From: a candidate division CSSED10-310 bacterium
GTDB taxonomy: Bacteria; CSSED10-310; JAFGDC01
Direction: 5' to 3'
DNA: 6,787 bases
Assembly (NCBI GenBank): GCA_016932295.1
Contig: JAFGDC010000433.1
Location: forward strand, 1 to 6,787
The notes beneath the pieces were generated by a model. It was given only the letters and a program-made list of their open reading frames with translations. It did no database searches and was not told the origin of the DNA. Within the stretch, counting starts at the first letter, position 1. Each line of letters starts with the position of its first letter. The translations under genes were made by a program, and so were the position numbers. Positions 1 through 5,900 of the stretch are shown piece by piece.

Positions 1-986
1 TCCTTCCTGTCGCGTACCGCGATGGCGATAACGGCATGCAGCCAACTGCAGCCGCCCGGGGTGATGACCACGTCCCTCGCCTCGCAGGTGCGGCTCACCG
101 CCGCGTATATATCCAGTTCCTTCGGCAATCCCATCAGTGAGCAATGCTCGATGCCCGCCGGCAATAACGCATGATAGATCGGATCGCGCCGCATCGTGAT
201 TGCGCTCACCTCGAACACCGGCTGTTCCCGCTCGATGTCGGTGGTCTTCGTGATATCCAGGAACGGACCTTCTGGCGCAGTCTTACCCGTGTAGCGCATT
301 TCCAGAACGATTTCCGTTGCCGCCGGCACTTCCAGTTCGATGGTTCGGCATGGCGCCAACTGGAGCGGACCGAGTCTCGCCGCCAGGATGCATTCGTCCA
401 GGTCTTCCGCGGGAGAAAGGGCCGCGGCGATCAGCACGTTGTAGGGAACGCCGATACAAACCGCCACCGGCGTCCCCGGTCCTCCCCTGGACAGGGCCCT
501 GGCCATTCCTCGACCTTCCACCACTCGGGCCACCCCGGTGCGGTCGTCGAGAAGCATCATGCGATGATACGAAAGGTTCCGCCCGTTGACCGGATCTTCC
601 ACCACCCAGACGCCGGAGGTCAGGTAAGGTCCGCCGTCTCCGGGATAATGGAGCAGAATCGGGAGCCTGGTGAGATCCGGAGGATCGATTACCAGTTCCT
701 GGCAGGGAGGTTCCTTGACCTGCTCAATGACGCCTCCATCCCGCAATCGTTCGTTGAGCGCTGCCAGAAAGCCTTCCATGGGAAGACCGAGGGCATCGGC
801 GATGGCTTGCCGGCCGGTGACCAGGTTGGCGGCGACTCGGTACCCGTCCAGGTCGTGGAAGTACACAGGCCGCGGTGAAGCCGCCGCGATTCTCCCGGCT
901 GCAGCCAGATGGCGCGATACCGGCGTGCTGATTTCTTCCAATTGTCCTTTTTTACGGAGATTGTCAACCACGCTGCGAATGTCCAT
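1..986 (-). CDS. UbiD-family prenyl-FMN-dependent decarboxylase, C-terminus cut by window edge; candidate anhydromevalonate phosphate decarboxylase
   Basis: UbiD enzymes use prenylated FMN to decarboxylate alpha,beta-unsaturated acids. The 328 visible codons have no stop and continue past base 1. ATG is chosen because GGAGGT lies 7 nt upstream. Visible family features are DGGPYLTSG (117-125), Asn137 and Arg142 in the NxxxxR prenyl-FMN/metal segment, EGPFLDIT (239-246, the catalytic Glu region, with Asp where many members have a second Glu), HALLPAGIEH (272-281) and TPGGCSWLHAV (309-319). By comparison with recalled sequences, these resemble the archaeal anhydromevalonate phosphate decarboxylase group more than the UbiD of ubiquinone synthesis. 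The usual metal-ligand His of the RH motif appears to be Gly160 (EGRGMA). With ubiX and mevalonate genes upstream, a role in a modified mevalonate pathway is inferred. A UbiD acting on an aromatic or quinone precursor is the alternative. Family assignment is firm, substrate is not. Confidence 0.9.
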   Translation of the reverse strand, partial: MDIRSVVDNLRKKGQLEEISTPVSRHLAAAGRIAAASPRPVYFHDLDGYRVAANLVTGRQAIADALGLPMEGFLAALNERLRDGGVIEQVKEPPCQELVIDPPDLTRLPILLHYPGDGGPYLTSGVWVVEDPVNGRNLSYHRMMLLDDRTGVARVVEGRGMARALSRGGPGTPVAVCIGVPYNVLIAAALSPAEDLDECILAARLGPLQLAPCRTIELEVPAATEIVLEMRYTGKTAPEGPFLDITKTTDIEREQPVFEVSAITMRRDPIYHALLPAGIEHCSLMGLPKELDIYAAVSRTCEARDVVITPGGCSWLHAVIAIAVRDRK

Positions 987-1509
987 TCTTCCACCTCCGT
1001 GTGACCATTCCAACCCGCGTCGTACCAGGTGAGAACGGCCTCAGTCCGTACCATCCATTGTACCGTGATTTACCGGGAATGCACCTGCTTTCTTGCGACG
1101 CGCGAGCCGGCTGCGCGGGCATGATGCGCGGTGATCGGTGCGCCGCCCTGGCGTGCCAGCACCCATGTCTGGATTTGGCAGATGGGAGGCTGGAGTTTGA
1201 GATTGTTCGCGACAGGGGCGTGCTGGCGACGGTCTTGACAATCCAGATCGCGCTGGCAGCGGCCCCTGGGGGGCGAGTAAGGCGGCCCTGGAGCGGAAGG
1301 CGCAACCCCTGTGTCACCCGGAGATTTCTGAGTCGCCGCATCCTTTCGCGAAAGTGTGTGAATTGAAGCCGGATGGCGAAAGCCGTTGTCATTGCAGTCG
1401 ATGATCGTGATGCTGTCCTCGGCCACCGGCTTCAATCGAAAGGATACGTTCTCGGTATCTATTGGCCCCGGTGTGTTCGTTCAGCGCTGTGCCATGGCCG
1501 GTTTCCGGG
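987..1509. other. 523-nt gap between ubiX and ubiD with no recognisable gene
   Basis: This stretch interrupts an otherwise tight minus-strand operon. Several short open frames cross it on both strands, but none has a good ribosome binding site, a recognisable motif or a family resemblance. Some frames read somewhat protein-like in patches (minus strand near 1480-1340, plus strand near 1170-1280), so a decayed gene is possible. A long inverted repeat lies at 1340-1445. A weak minus-strand promoter candidate sits before ubiD: TACAAT at 1062-1057, with only a poor -35 (TGCATT, 1083-1078, 15-nt spacer). No T-rich terminator was seen. Confidence 0.5.
1340..1445. repeat. Long imperfect inverted repeat (24 bp paired) in the ubiX-ubiD gap
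   Basis: The arm at 1422-1445 is continuous. It pairs with 1374-1377 (4 bp), 1362-1372 (11 bp) and 1340-1348 (9 bp), every pair Watson-Crick. The left arm has two interruptions, one base at 1373 and 13 bases at 1349-1361. The loop is 1378-1421. The segment 1343-1354 is also a perfect 12-bp palindrome (CTTTCGCGAAAG), which competes with the outer stem. There is no T-run on either side, so it does not look like an intrinsic terminator, and I see no attC core sites. It could be a structured RNA in the ubiX-ubiD transcript, an RNA processing or protection element, or a remnant of a small palindromic mobile element. Confidence 0.75.
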
Positions 1510-2118
1510 TCATGAGTGATGATCAGCGGTGCTCCCACCGGCGCTGGTCCGCCGGTCCAAGCCGGATGAGTGTGGACGGTACTCCCATCGATGATACAGC
1601 TCATGTTCCAAGCCGAGCTGATCCAGGATCTTCCCCACGAAAAAGTCCGTGATGTCTTCCACCGTGCGCGGGTGGTGGTAATAGGCGACCATGGGAGGCA
1701 GGATCACCACGCCTTCCCGGCGCAGCGCCAGCATGTGCTCGAGAGCGGCGGTCGGCAGCGGGGTTTCTCTCGGCGCCACCACCAGCGGCCGGTTGCAGCG
1801 TATTACGTTGATCGCGGTTCGGGCGAGCAGGTTGTGGCACAGTCCCAGGGCAACAGACGCCAGGCTTTTCAGGGAACAGGGCGCGATCACCATGGCATCG
1901 GGCAGGTGGGAACTGCTGTTGAACGGCGCGGTCTGGTCCGATTCCCCATAGACGGTGACGTGTCCGGGGAACTCCCAGTGACCCAGTTCCTGCTCCATGA
2001 CACCATGGGCCGCATCGGTGACGATGACATGACAGTCGTGAGCGCTGCTGAGTTCTTCCACCAATCGGGCGCCGATCACGACACCGGATGCTCCGGTTAT
2101 ACCTACCACGTAGCGCAT
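1510..2118 (-). CDS. ubiX: UbiX-type flavin prenyltransferase
   Basis: The enzyme joins a dimethylallyl group to reduced FMN, giving the prenylated FMN that UbiD enzymes need; the nearby ubiD is its evident client. The 202-residue protein shows the N-terminal flavin loop GITGASG (6-12), APCSLKSLA (79-87), NLLARTA (96-102), PRETPL (116-121), PPMVAYYHHP (141-150) and VGKILDQLG (161-169). Relative to Pseudomonas UbiX, Arg122, Arg139, Glu140 and Tyr169 correspond to Arg100, Arg117, Glu118 and Tyr147, while Lys129 appears as Arg107 and Arg185 as Lys163. About 24 residues follow the usual end near YHRW, with no recognisable motif. ATG is preceded by AAGGAG 4 nt away. It lies 54 nt after the mevalonate kinase gene. 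Dimethylallyl phosphate or diphosphate could come from this same pathway. Confidence 0.95.
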   Translation of the reverse strand: MRYVVGITGASGVVIGARLVEELSSAHDCHVIVTDAAHGVMEQELGHWEFPGHVTVYGESDQTAPFNSSSHLPDAMVIAPCSLKSLASVALGLCHNLLARTAINVIRCNRPLVVAPRETPLPTAALEHMLALRREGVVILPPMVAYYHHPRTVEDITDFFVGKILDQLGLEHELYHRWEYRPHSSGLDRRTSAGGSTADHHS

Positions 2119-2172
2119 ATTTCTCCTTGTTCAAGGCGGGTGGGTGCCCGTGGAGCATTATGGAATATCAGT

Positions 2173-3147
2173 TTAGCGCACCCTGGTGGTGAATACCAGC
2201 GCCGCTCCGGCCGCCTGAAGTGCCTCGTGTACAGTCCGTGCGTCCTGCTCGCGGCAGAGCGCGACAAGGCAGCCGCCGCGGCCGGCGCCGCAGAGCTTGG
2301 CGCCCAATGCGCCGGCTTTCCGGGCGGCGAGGGCAAGGACATTCAGACGCGGTGATGAAACATCCAGTGCACTCAATAGGTCGTGATTACGATTCATGAG
2401 GCGTCCCAAGGCTTCTGCATCGCCTCCGGCGAGCGCGGCGCGACCCCGTTCCACCAATGCTCCGATGGCCAGGAACAGCGCGCCGTATCGCTCCGGATCG
2501 AGCGCTCGTGAGGCGGCCACGGACTCCACCACCCGGCGCGTCGACGAATAGTCTCCCGAATCCGCCACCACGAAGGTGAATTCACTTGTCTCGATGAGCC
2601 GGATCGGATGCTCCCTGCGGAAAAGAACAGGCCGCCCGTGGGTGATGACTGTGTTGTCGATGCCGCTCGGCGTGCCGTGATGGTATTTTTCGATTTCGTA
2701 CGCAAAGGCCGAAATATCGGCGTCGGACAGTTCCATGTGAAATGCAGCGGCCACCGCCCTGATCACCGCCACCGATACCGCCGCGCCGCTGCCAAGACCA
2801 CGTCCAACCGGCACGTCCGAGTCGATTTCGAGACTCCAACCCGACAACGGAACGCCATGTTCATGGTTGAGGAGGCGGATCAGCCCGACCAACGGTTCAA
2901 GCATTGCGGGAGCCGGTGGCTCGTTTATGGTCGCACTCGAGTTCAGATCGTGTGAATGGATCTGAACGGCGGCTGTGGGTTCCGTCGGCGTCACCCGGGC
3001 TCTGGCGGTGCGATCCATGACCGGGAGTGCGATGGCCGGATACCCGTAGACCACCGCGTGCTCACCGAGCAGGATGAACTTGGCGGGAGCCGAACCCGAG
3101 GCGGGTTCAGGCAGCCTGCCTGGCGGCGGTGCGACGGGATGGCTCAC
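2173..3147 (-). CDS. mvk: Mevalonate kinase (GHMP kinase family)
   Basis: It phosphorylates mevalonate to 5-phosphomevalonate with ATP in the cytoplasm. The 324-residue protein has the three GHMP motifs: PAKFILLGEHAVVYG (21-35), the phosphate-binding loop PVGRGLGSGAA (113-123), and GAKLCGAGRGGC (282-293). EKYHHGTPSGIDN (153-165) carries Glu153 and the catalytic Asp164, matching Glu193 and Asp204 of rat mevalonate kinase. The loop Ser that binds magnesium in the animal enzyme (Ser146) appears as Gly121. The start is GTG, overlapping the reductase stop as GTGA with no clear Shine-Dalgarno site, so translation is probably coupled. Length fits bacterial and archaeal mevalonate kinases. The SGIDN and HG-P signature favours mevalonate kinase over mevalonate 3-kinase, phosphomevalonate kinase or diphosphomevalonate decarboxylase. 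Confidence 0.93.
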   Translation of the reverse strand: MSHPVAPPPGRLPEPASGSAPAKFILLGEHAVVYGYPAIALPVMDRTARARVTPTEPTAAVQIHSHDLNSSATINEPPAPAMLEPLVGLIRLLNHEHGVPLSGWSLEIDSDVPVGRGLGSGAAVSVAVIRAVAAAFHMELSDADISAFAYEIEKYHHGTPSGIDNTVITHGRPVLFRREHPIRLIETSEFTFVVADSGDYSSTRRVVESVAASRALDPERYGALFLAIGALVERGRAALAGGDAEALGRLMNRNHDLLSALDVSSPRLNVLALAARKAGALGAKLCGAGRGGCLVALCREQDARTVHEALQAAGAALVFTTRVR

Positions 3148-4451
3148 TCGGCCGCCGCCCCGCGCATTTCCTTCACCAGTTCGACAGCGCGGTGATAGGT
3201 CACCGTTCCCTCCCGGACAAGGCGTTCACCCACGCGATGGGCGAGGGCCGGATCGGCACCGGCGAACACCGCCAGGTTTTTGGCATGGAGGGACATGTGT
3301 CCTCGTTGGATGCCTTCGGACACAAGTGCCCGGATGGCACAGAAATTCTGGAGCAGGCCGATGCCGCCGATCAACTCGGTGAGTTCCCTGGTGGAGTCGA
3401 AGCCCATGATGTGGTAGATGATTTTTACGCCTTCATGGATTTTCGTCACTCCACCTATGGTGCCGACGGCCAGAGGCATTTCCAGTTCGCCCTGGAGCTG
3501 GCCGCGCGCATCCAGGTGGAATCGCGTGAGGGAACGATACCTGCCATCACGGGCAGCATAGGCATGGGCGCCGGCTTCGACGGCGCGCCAATCGTTGCCG
3601 GTAGCCAGCAGCACCGCATCGATGCCATTCATGATGCCCTTATTGTGAGTAGCGGCGCGATAGGGATCGGCATCGGCGAATTCATACGCCTGTACTATCC
3701 GGCGGGCCACTTCCTGACCTGTGAATCCGGCGCGCGCCAGGCAGGTCGGATCAAGGGAAAACCGTGCCGTGACCAGGCGCTGGTCAGAGAGATTCGACAG
3801 AATCTGGCAGAGCAGTACGCCGCCGGTCAATTCGGCGATGAGCGGACCAAGGGTTTCCGCCATGGTGTTGATGGCGTTGGCGCCCATTGCATCACGAACA
3901 TCGGCGAGGATGTGGACGACGAGCAGCCGGTCGCCGGCTGTCTGTACTTCGCGTACTTCCAGGTCGCGCGCTCCGCCGCCATGTTCCACCAGGATGGGAT
4001 CCATGGCATTGGCCATGGCCAGCAATCGGTCGCGCGTGCTGGTGATGCGCCGTATAGCGGCGGGAAAGTCGGTGATGCCGGCGATCTGGATCTGGCCGAT
4101 CATGATGGGTTCGGTCGCGGTCGCGGTGAGTTCGCCGTGTTCCCGTACAAGTTTGGCGGCGGAACTGACCGCCGCTACCACGGAGGTTTCCTCCACCACC
4201 ATGGGGACCAGGTAATCCTTACCGTTGACGCGAACGTTGCCTGCCAGGCCGATGGGAAGGCCGAACACGCCTATGACGTTTTCCACCATCAGATCCGCTT
4301 GCTCGGGACTGAGCGTTTCACCGAGCAATGTTTCACAGTCCCGTTGGCTGATGCCGGTCCGCTCCGCCACCAGTGCCATCCGTTGGGCGATGGTGAGCTT
4401 GTAGAAGCCGGGCAGCCGGGAGTTGAAATCAGACGGTCGCGTCCGGCTCAT
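3144..4451 (-). CDS. mvaA: Class II hydroxymethylglutaryl-CoA reductase
   Basis: It interconverts HMG-CoA and mevalonate using NAD(P)H, here most likely in the synthetic direction as the committed step of the pathway. From the ATG at 4451 the protein has 435 residues, close to the roughly 430 of the Pseudomonas mevalonii enzyme, which it resembles throughout. Key segments are ENVIG (57-61), VVEETS with the catalytic Glu88 (Glu83 equivalent), DAMGANAINTMAE (187-199), THNKG with Lys271 (Lys267), ATGND with Asp287 (Asp283) and RGHMSLHAKN (383-392) with the catalytic His389. No membrane anchor is present. An upstream ATG at 4541 would add 30 unconserved residues inside the isomerase gene; 4451 is preferred because it forms an ATGA overlap with that gene's stop. 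Cofactor preference cannot be read with confidence. Confidence 0.96.
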   Translation of the reverse strand: MSRTRPSDFNSRLPGFYKLTIAQRMALVAERTGISQRDCETLLGETLSPEQADLMVENVIGVFGLPIGLAGNVRVNGKDYLVPMVVEETSVVAAVSSAAKLVREHGELTATATEPIMIGQIQIAGITDFPAAIRRITSTRDRLLAMANAMDPILVEHGGGARDLEVREVQTAGDRLLVVHILADVRDAMGANAINTMAETLGPLIAELTGGVLLCQILSNLSDQRLVTARFSLDPTCLARAGFTGQEVARRIVQAYEFADADPYRAATHNKGIMNGIDAVLLATGNDWRAVEAGAHAYAARDGRYRSLTRFHLDARGQLQGELEMPLAVGTIGGVTKIHEGVKIIYHIMGFDSTRELTELIGGIGLLQNFCAIRALVSEGIQRGHMSLHAKNLAVFAGADPALAHRVGERLVREGTVTYHRAVELVKEMRGAAAE

Positions 4452-5509
4452 GCGGCACTTCCCGGTTCCTGGTGGAGCCATCGGTACAGGTTTCCCAGGA
4501 GGATGACCGGCTGCTGGCGCAATTCCTGGATGGTCCGGCATCCGGTCAGCAGCATGGTGCGCGCCAGCTCGTCTTTGACCCGGGTCAGGAACGTTTCCAC
4601 GGCACCTGTCCCGCCTTGCTCATATGCCTTGATGATAGGGAGCGCCATTCCCGCGATCCGTGCTCCCAGCGCCAGCGCCTTGGCTGCGTCGAGCCCGGTC
4701 CGGATACCGCCGGATGCCACCAGGTTGAATCCCATGGGAGCGAGCCGCAGCAGGGATACGGCGGTGGGGATGCCCCATTCGGCAAAGGGATTGGCCGTGC
4801 AGCTTCCGCCCGGAGCGCGGTGCAGTTCCACCTTCACCCATGAAGTGCCGCCAGCGCCGGCCACGTCGACATGGCGGATCCCGGCGGCTTTAAGGACATC
4901 CGCGACCCGTGCCGAGATGCCGCACCCGGTTTCCTTCACCAGGATCTTGTCCGGGAACGAGCGGGCGAGTCGCTCCAGCAGGTCACGGCCGCCCCGGAAG
5001 TTCCGGTCGCCTTCGGGTTGGTGAAGTTCCATGGCGGGATTGAGATGGATGGCGATCCCATCCAGCCCGGATGCATCCACCAGGCGTCGGAATCGGTCGT
5101 TATCGAGATGTCGAGCCTGCTGCATGCCAAGGTTGCCGAGCAGGAGAATGGTTGGCGCGACGTCCCGCACCTGGAAAGAGGCGTGGCTTTCCGGATGGAC
5201 CAGCATGGGCCGCTGGCTGCCGAATCCGAAGGCAATACCCATCCGTTCAGCCACGGCGGCCAAGTCGCGGTTGATGGCGGCGGCCTTCTCGATCCCTCCG
5301 GTAATGGCGGTGATCATCAGGGGGGCCGCCAACCGCTTGCCCATGAATTCCGTGCCCAGATCCAGATCCGCCTCGGCCAGATCCGGCAACGCGCAGTGTT
5401 CCAGCTCCACCAGTTCGAGCATGGTGGTGCGTTCGAATTCAACCTCCCGCTCGCAGCAGAGCTTGATGTGATCCATTTTACGATGGCTGATCTGGCTTCC
5501 CTCTGTCAC
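4448..5509 (-). CDS. fni: Isopentenyl-diphosphate delta-isomerase, type 2 (FMN-dependent)
   Basis: It interconverts isopentenyl and dimethylallyl diphosphate using reduced FMN, and is the first gene of the operon. From the GTG at 5509 there are 353 residues forming the type 2 TIM barrel. Motifs: RKMDHI (10-15), ITGG (69-72), GSQR (97-100), HLNPAME (155-161), QPEGD (164-168), VKETG (191-195), DVAGAGGTSW (215-224) and GGIRTG (267-272). The position usually held by the catalytic Gln in HLNxxQE is Met160; the metal-binding Glu161 is kept. Start choice: an ATG at 5515 touches AAAGGAGG with no spacer, while GTG two codons on has a normal 6-nt spacer, so GTG is preferred though both give almost the same protein. 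The stop overlaps the reductase start by 4 nt. Confidence 0.94.
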   Translation of the reverse strand: MTEGSQISHRKMDHIKLCCEREVEFERTTMLELVELEHCALPDLAEADLDLGTEFMGKRLAAPLMITAITGGIEKAAAINRDLAAVAERMGIAFGFGSQRPMLVHPESHASFQVRDVAPTILLLGNLGMQQARHLDNDRFRRLVDASGLDGIAIHLNPAMELHQPEGDRNFRGGRDLLERLARSFPDKILVKETGCGISARVADVLKAAGIRHVDVAGAGGTSWVKVELHRAPGGSCTANPFAEWGIPTAVSLLRLAPMGFNLVASGGIRTGLDAAKALALGARIAGMALPIIKAYEQGGTGAVETFLTRVKDELARTMLLTGCRTIQELRQQPVILLGNLYRWLHQEPGSAA

Positions 5510-5515
5510 CGGCAT

Positions 5516-5523
5516 CCTCCTTT
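5516..5523 (-). promoter_or_regulatory. Strong Shine-Dalgarno site deciding the isomerase start
   Basis: The minus strand reads AAAGGAGG directly against an ATG (5515-5513). Spacing is zero for that ATG and six nucleotides for the in-frame GTG at 5509-5507, which is the more usual distance. This favours initiation at GTG. Confidence 0.6.
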
Positions 5524-5652
5524 AGCTGGCCGCCGGCCCAAGGCTGTTTCGGCGCGGCTTTCGATACCCCTATTCGATAGCACAGTTGGATCGAATTGAA
5601 AAGGAAGGCTCGGTTTGGAGAGGTAACTCCACGGCGTATTTTTTCCGTTCTG

Positions 5653-5682
5653 TTGACGACACATTGACGTTGACAGTATGTC
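5653..5682. repeat. Three TTGAC repeats with an adjoining GACA/TGTC dyad
   Basis: TTGACG occurs at 5653-5658 and 5664-5669 and TTGACA at 5670-5675; the last merges with the dyad GACAGTATGTC (5672-5682). Repeated TTGAC could be overlapping -35 hexamers or binding half-sites for a regulator. The function is unknown. Confidence 0.4.
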
Positions 5683-5693
5683 GCATTCAGAAT

Positions 5694-5709
5694 AGCTTAC
5701 AGCTAAGCT
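5694..5709. repeat. Perfect 6-bp dyad with 4-nt spacer, operator-like
   Basis: AGCTTA, a CAGC spacer, then TAAGCT, in the middle of the divergent intergenic space and overlapping the candidate plus-strand -10. The position fits a repressor site or a short hairpin. There is no direct evidence for either. Confidence 0.4.
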
Positions 5710-5862
5710 GAACGGTTTTGACGCAGGGGAGTCCGACGGTCGGAGCGGGATGACCGGTGCGCGCCGGGCATGACGGTGGATGCTTTGGTGTATGCTTGCT
5801 GCCGTGTGGTCTATGCCTGTTCCCGTGGAGCCGGAGAACGCCTGTGTGAGTGCCGCAAGATC

Positions 5863-5879
5863 GCCGTCCACCGGACGGC
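5863..5879 (+). repeat. 7-bp perfect hairpin in the leader of the DUF6754 gene
   Basis: GCCGTCC, a 3-nt loop, then GGACGGC ends 11 nt before the GGAG ribosome binding site (5891-5894). It has no T-run, so it is not a terminator. In the mRNA it would form a stable stem just ahead of the translation start and could affect initiation. Confidence 0.55.
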
Positions 5880-5900
5880 TGCAACCGACTGGAGGCTGCT

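Larger units (their letters stand above)
5524..5890. promoter_or_regulatory. Divergent intergenic region between the mevalonate operon and the DUF6754 gene
   Basis: No gene is supported here, and both flanking genes point outward, so promoters in both directions are expected. A plus-strand candidate is TTGACA (5670-5675), 17 nt, then TAGCTT (5693-5698), a good -35 with a mediocre -10. No convincing minus-strand promoter was found. Small dyads that could be operators are GACA-N3-TGTC (5672-5682), AGCTTA-N4-TAAGCT (5694-5709) and TCCGA-N3-TCGGA (5732-5744). TTCGATA occurs at 5560-5566 and 5573-5579, with the inverted ATCGAA at 5590-5595. All assignments are by eye. Confidence 0.4.

Noticed and set aside
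171..878. A 235-codon plus-strand frame, plus shorter ones nearby.
   Set aside because: It lies opposite the UbiD gene, whose protein has many family motifs. The plus-strand product is His/Arg-rich with no recognisable domain.
1235..1240. TTGACA on the plus strand as a promoter -35.
   Set aside because: No acceptable -10 lies 15-19 nt downstream and no plus-strand gene follows.
964..1435. Minus-strand frames of 142 and 121 codons and a plus-strand frame of 121 codons across the ubiX-ubiD gap.
   Set aside because: They lack a ribosome binding site and recognisable motifs and overlap each other. One runs into the UbiD start in another frame. A decayed gene cannot be excluded, so the gap is described as unassigned.
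1340..1445. Inverted repeat as an intrinsic terminator for ubiX or as an integron attC site.
   Set aside because: No T-run follows the stem on either strand, and the core-site sequences of attC are not seen.
1373..1519. A 48-codon plus-strand ORF beginning MAKAVVIAVDD.
   Set aside because: There is no Shine-Dalgarno site, it is opposite the operon direction, it overlaps the ubiX end and sits over the inverted repeat. The start resembles a real protein only by chance.
1570..2355. A 261-codon plus-strand frame.
   Set aside because: It is opposite ubiX and the end of mevalonate kinase, and shows no family motif.
4452..4541. A 30-residue N-terminal extension of the reductase starting at 4541.
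   Set aside because: It lies inside the isomerase coding region, is Pro/Gly-rich and is not part of the class II family. The ATGA overlap start gives the usual length.
3129..5024. A 631-codon open frame on the plus strand.
   Set aside because: It is antisense to the reductase and isomerase genes, both certain from their motifs. Its translation shows no family features and it arises from GC-rich codon bias.
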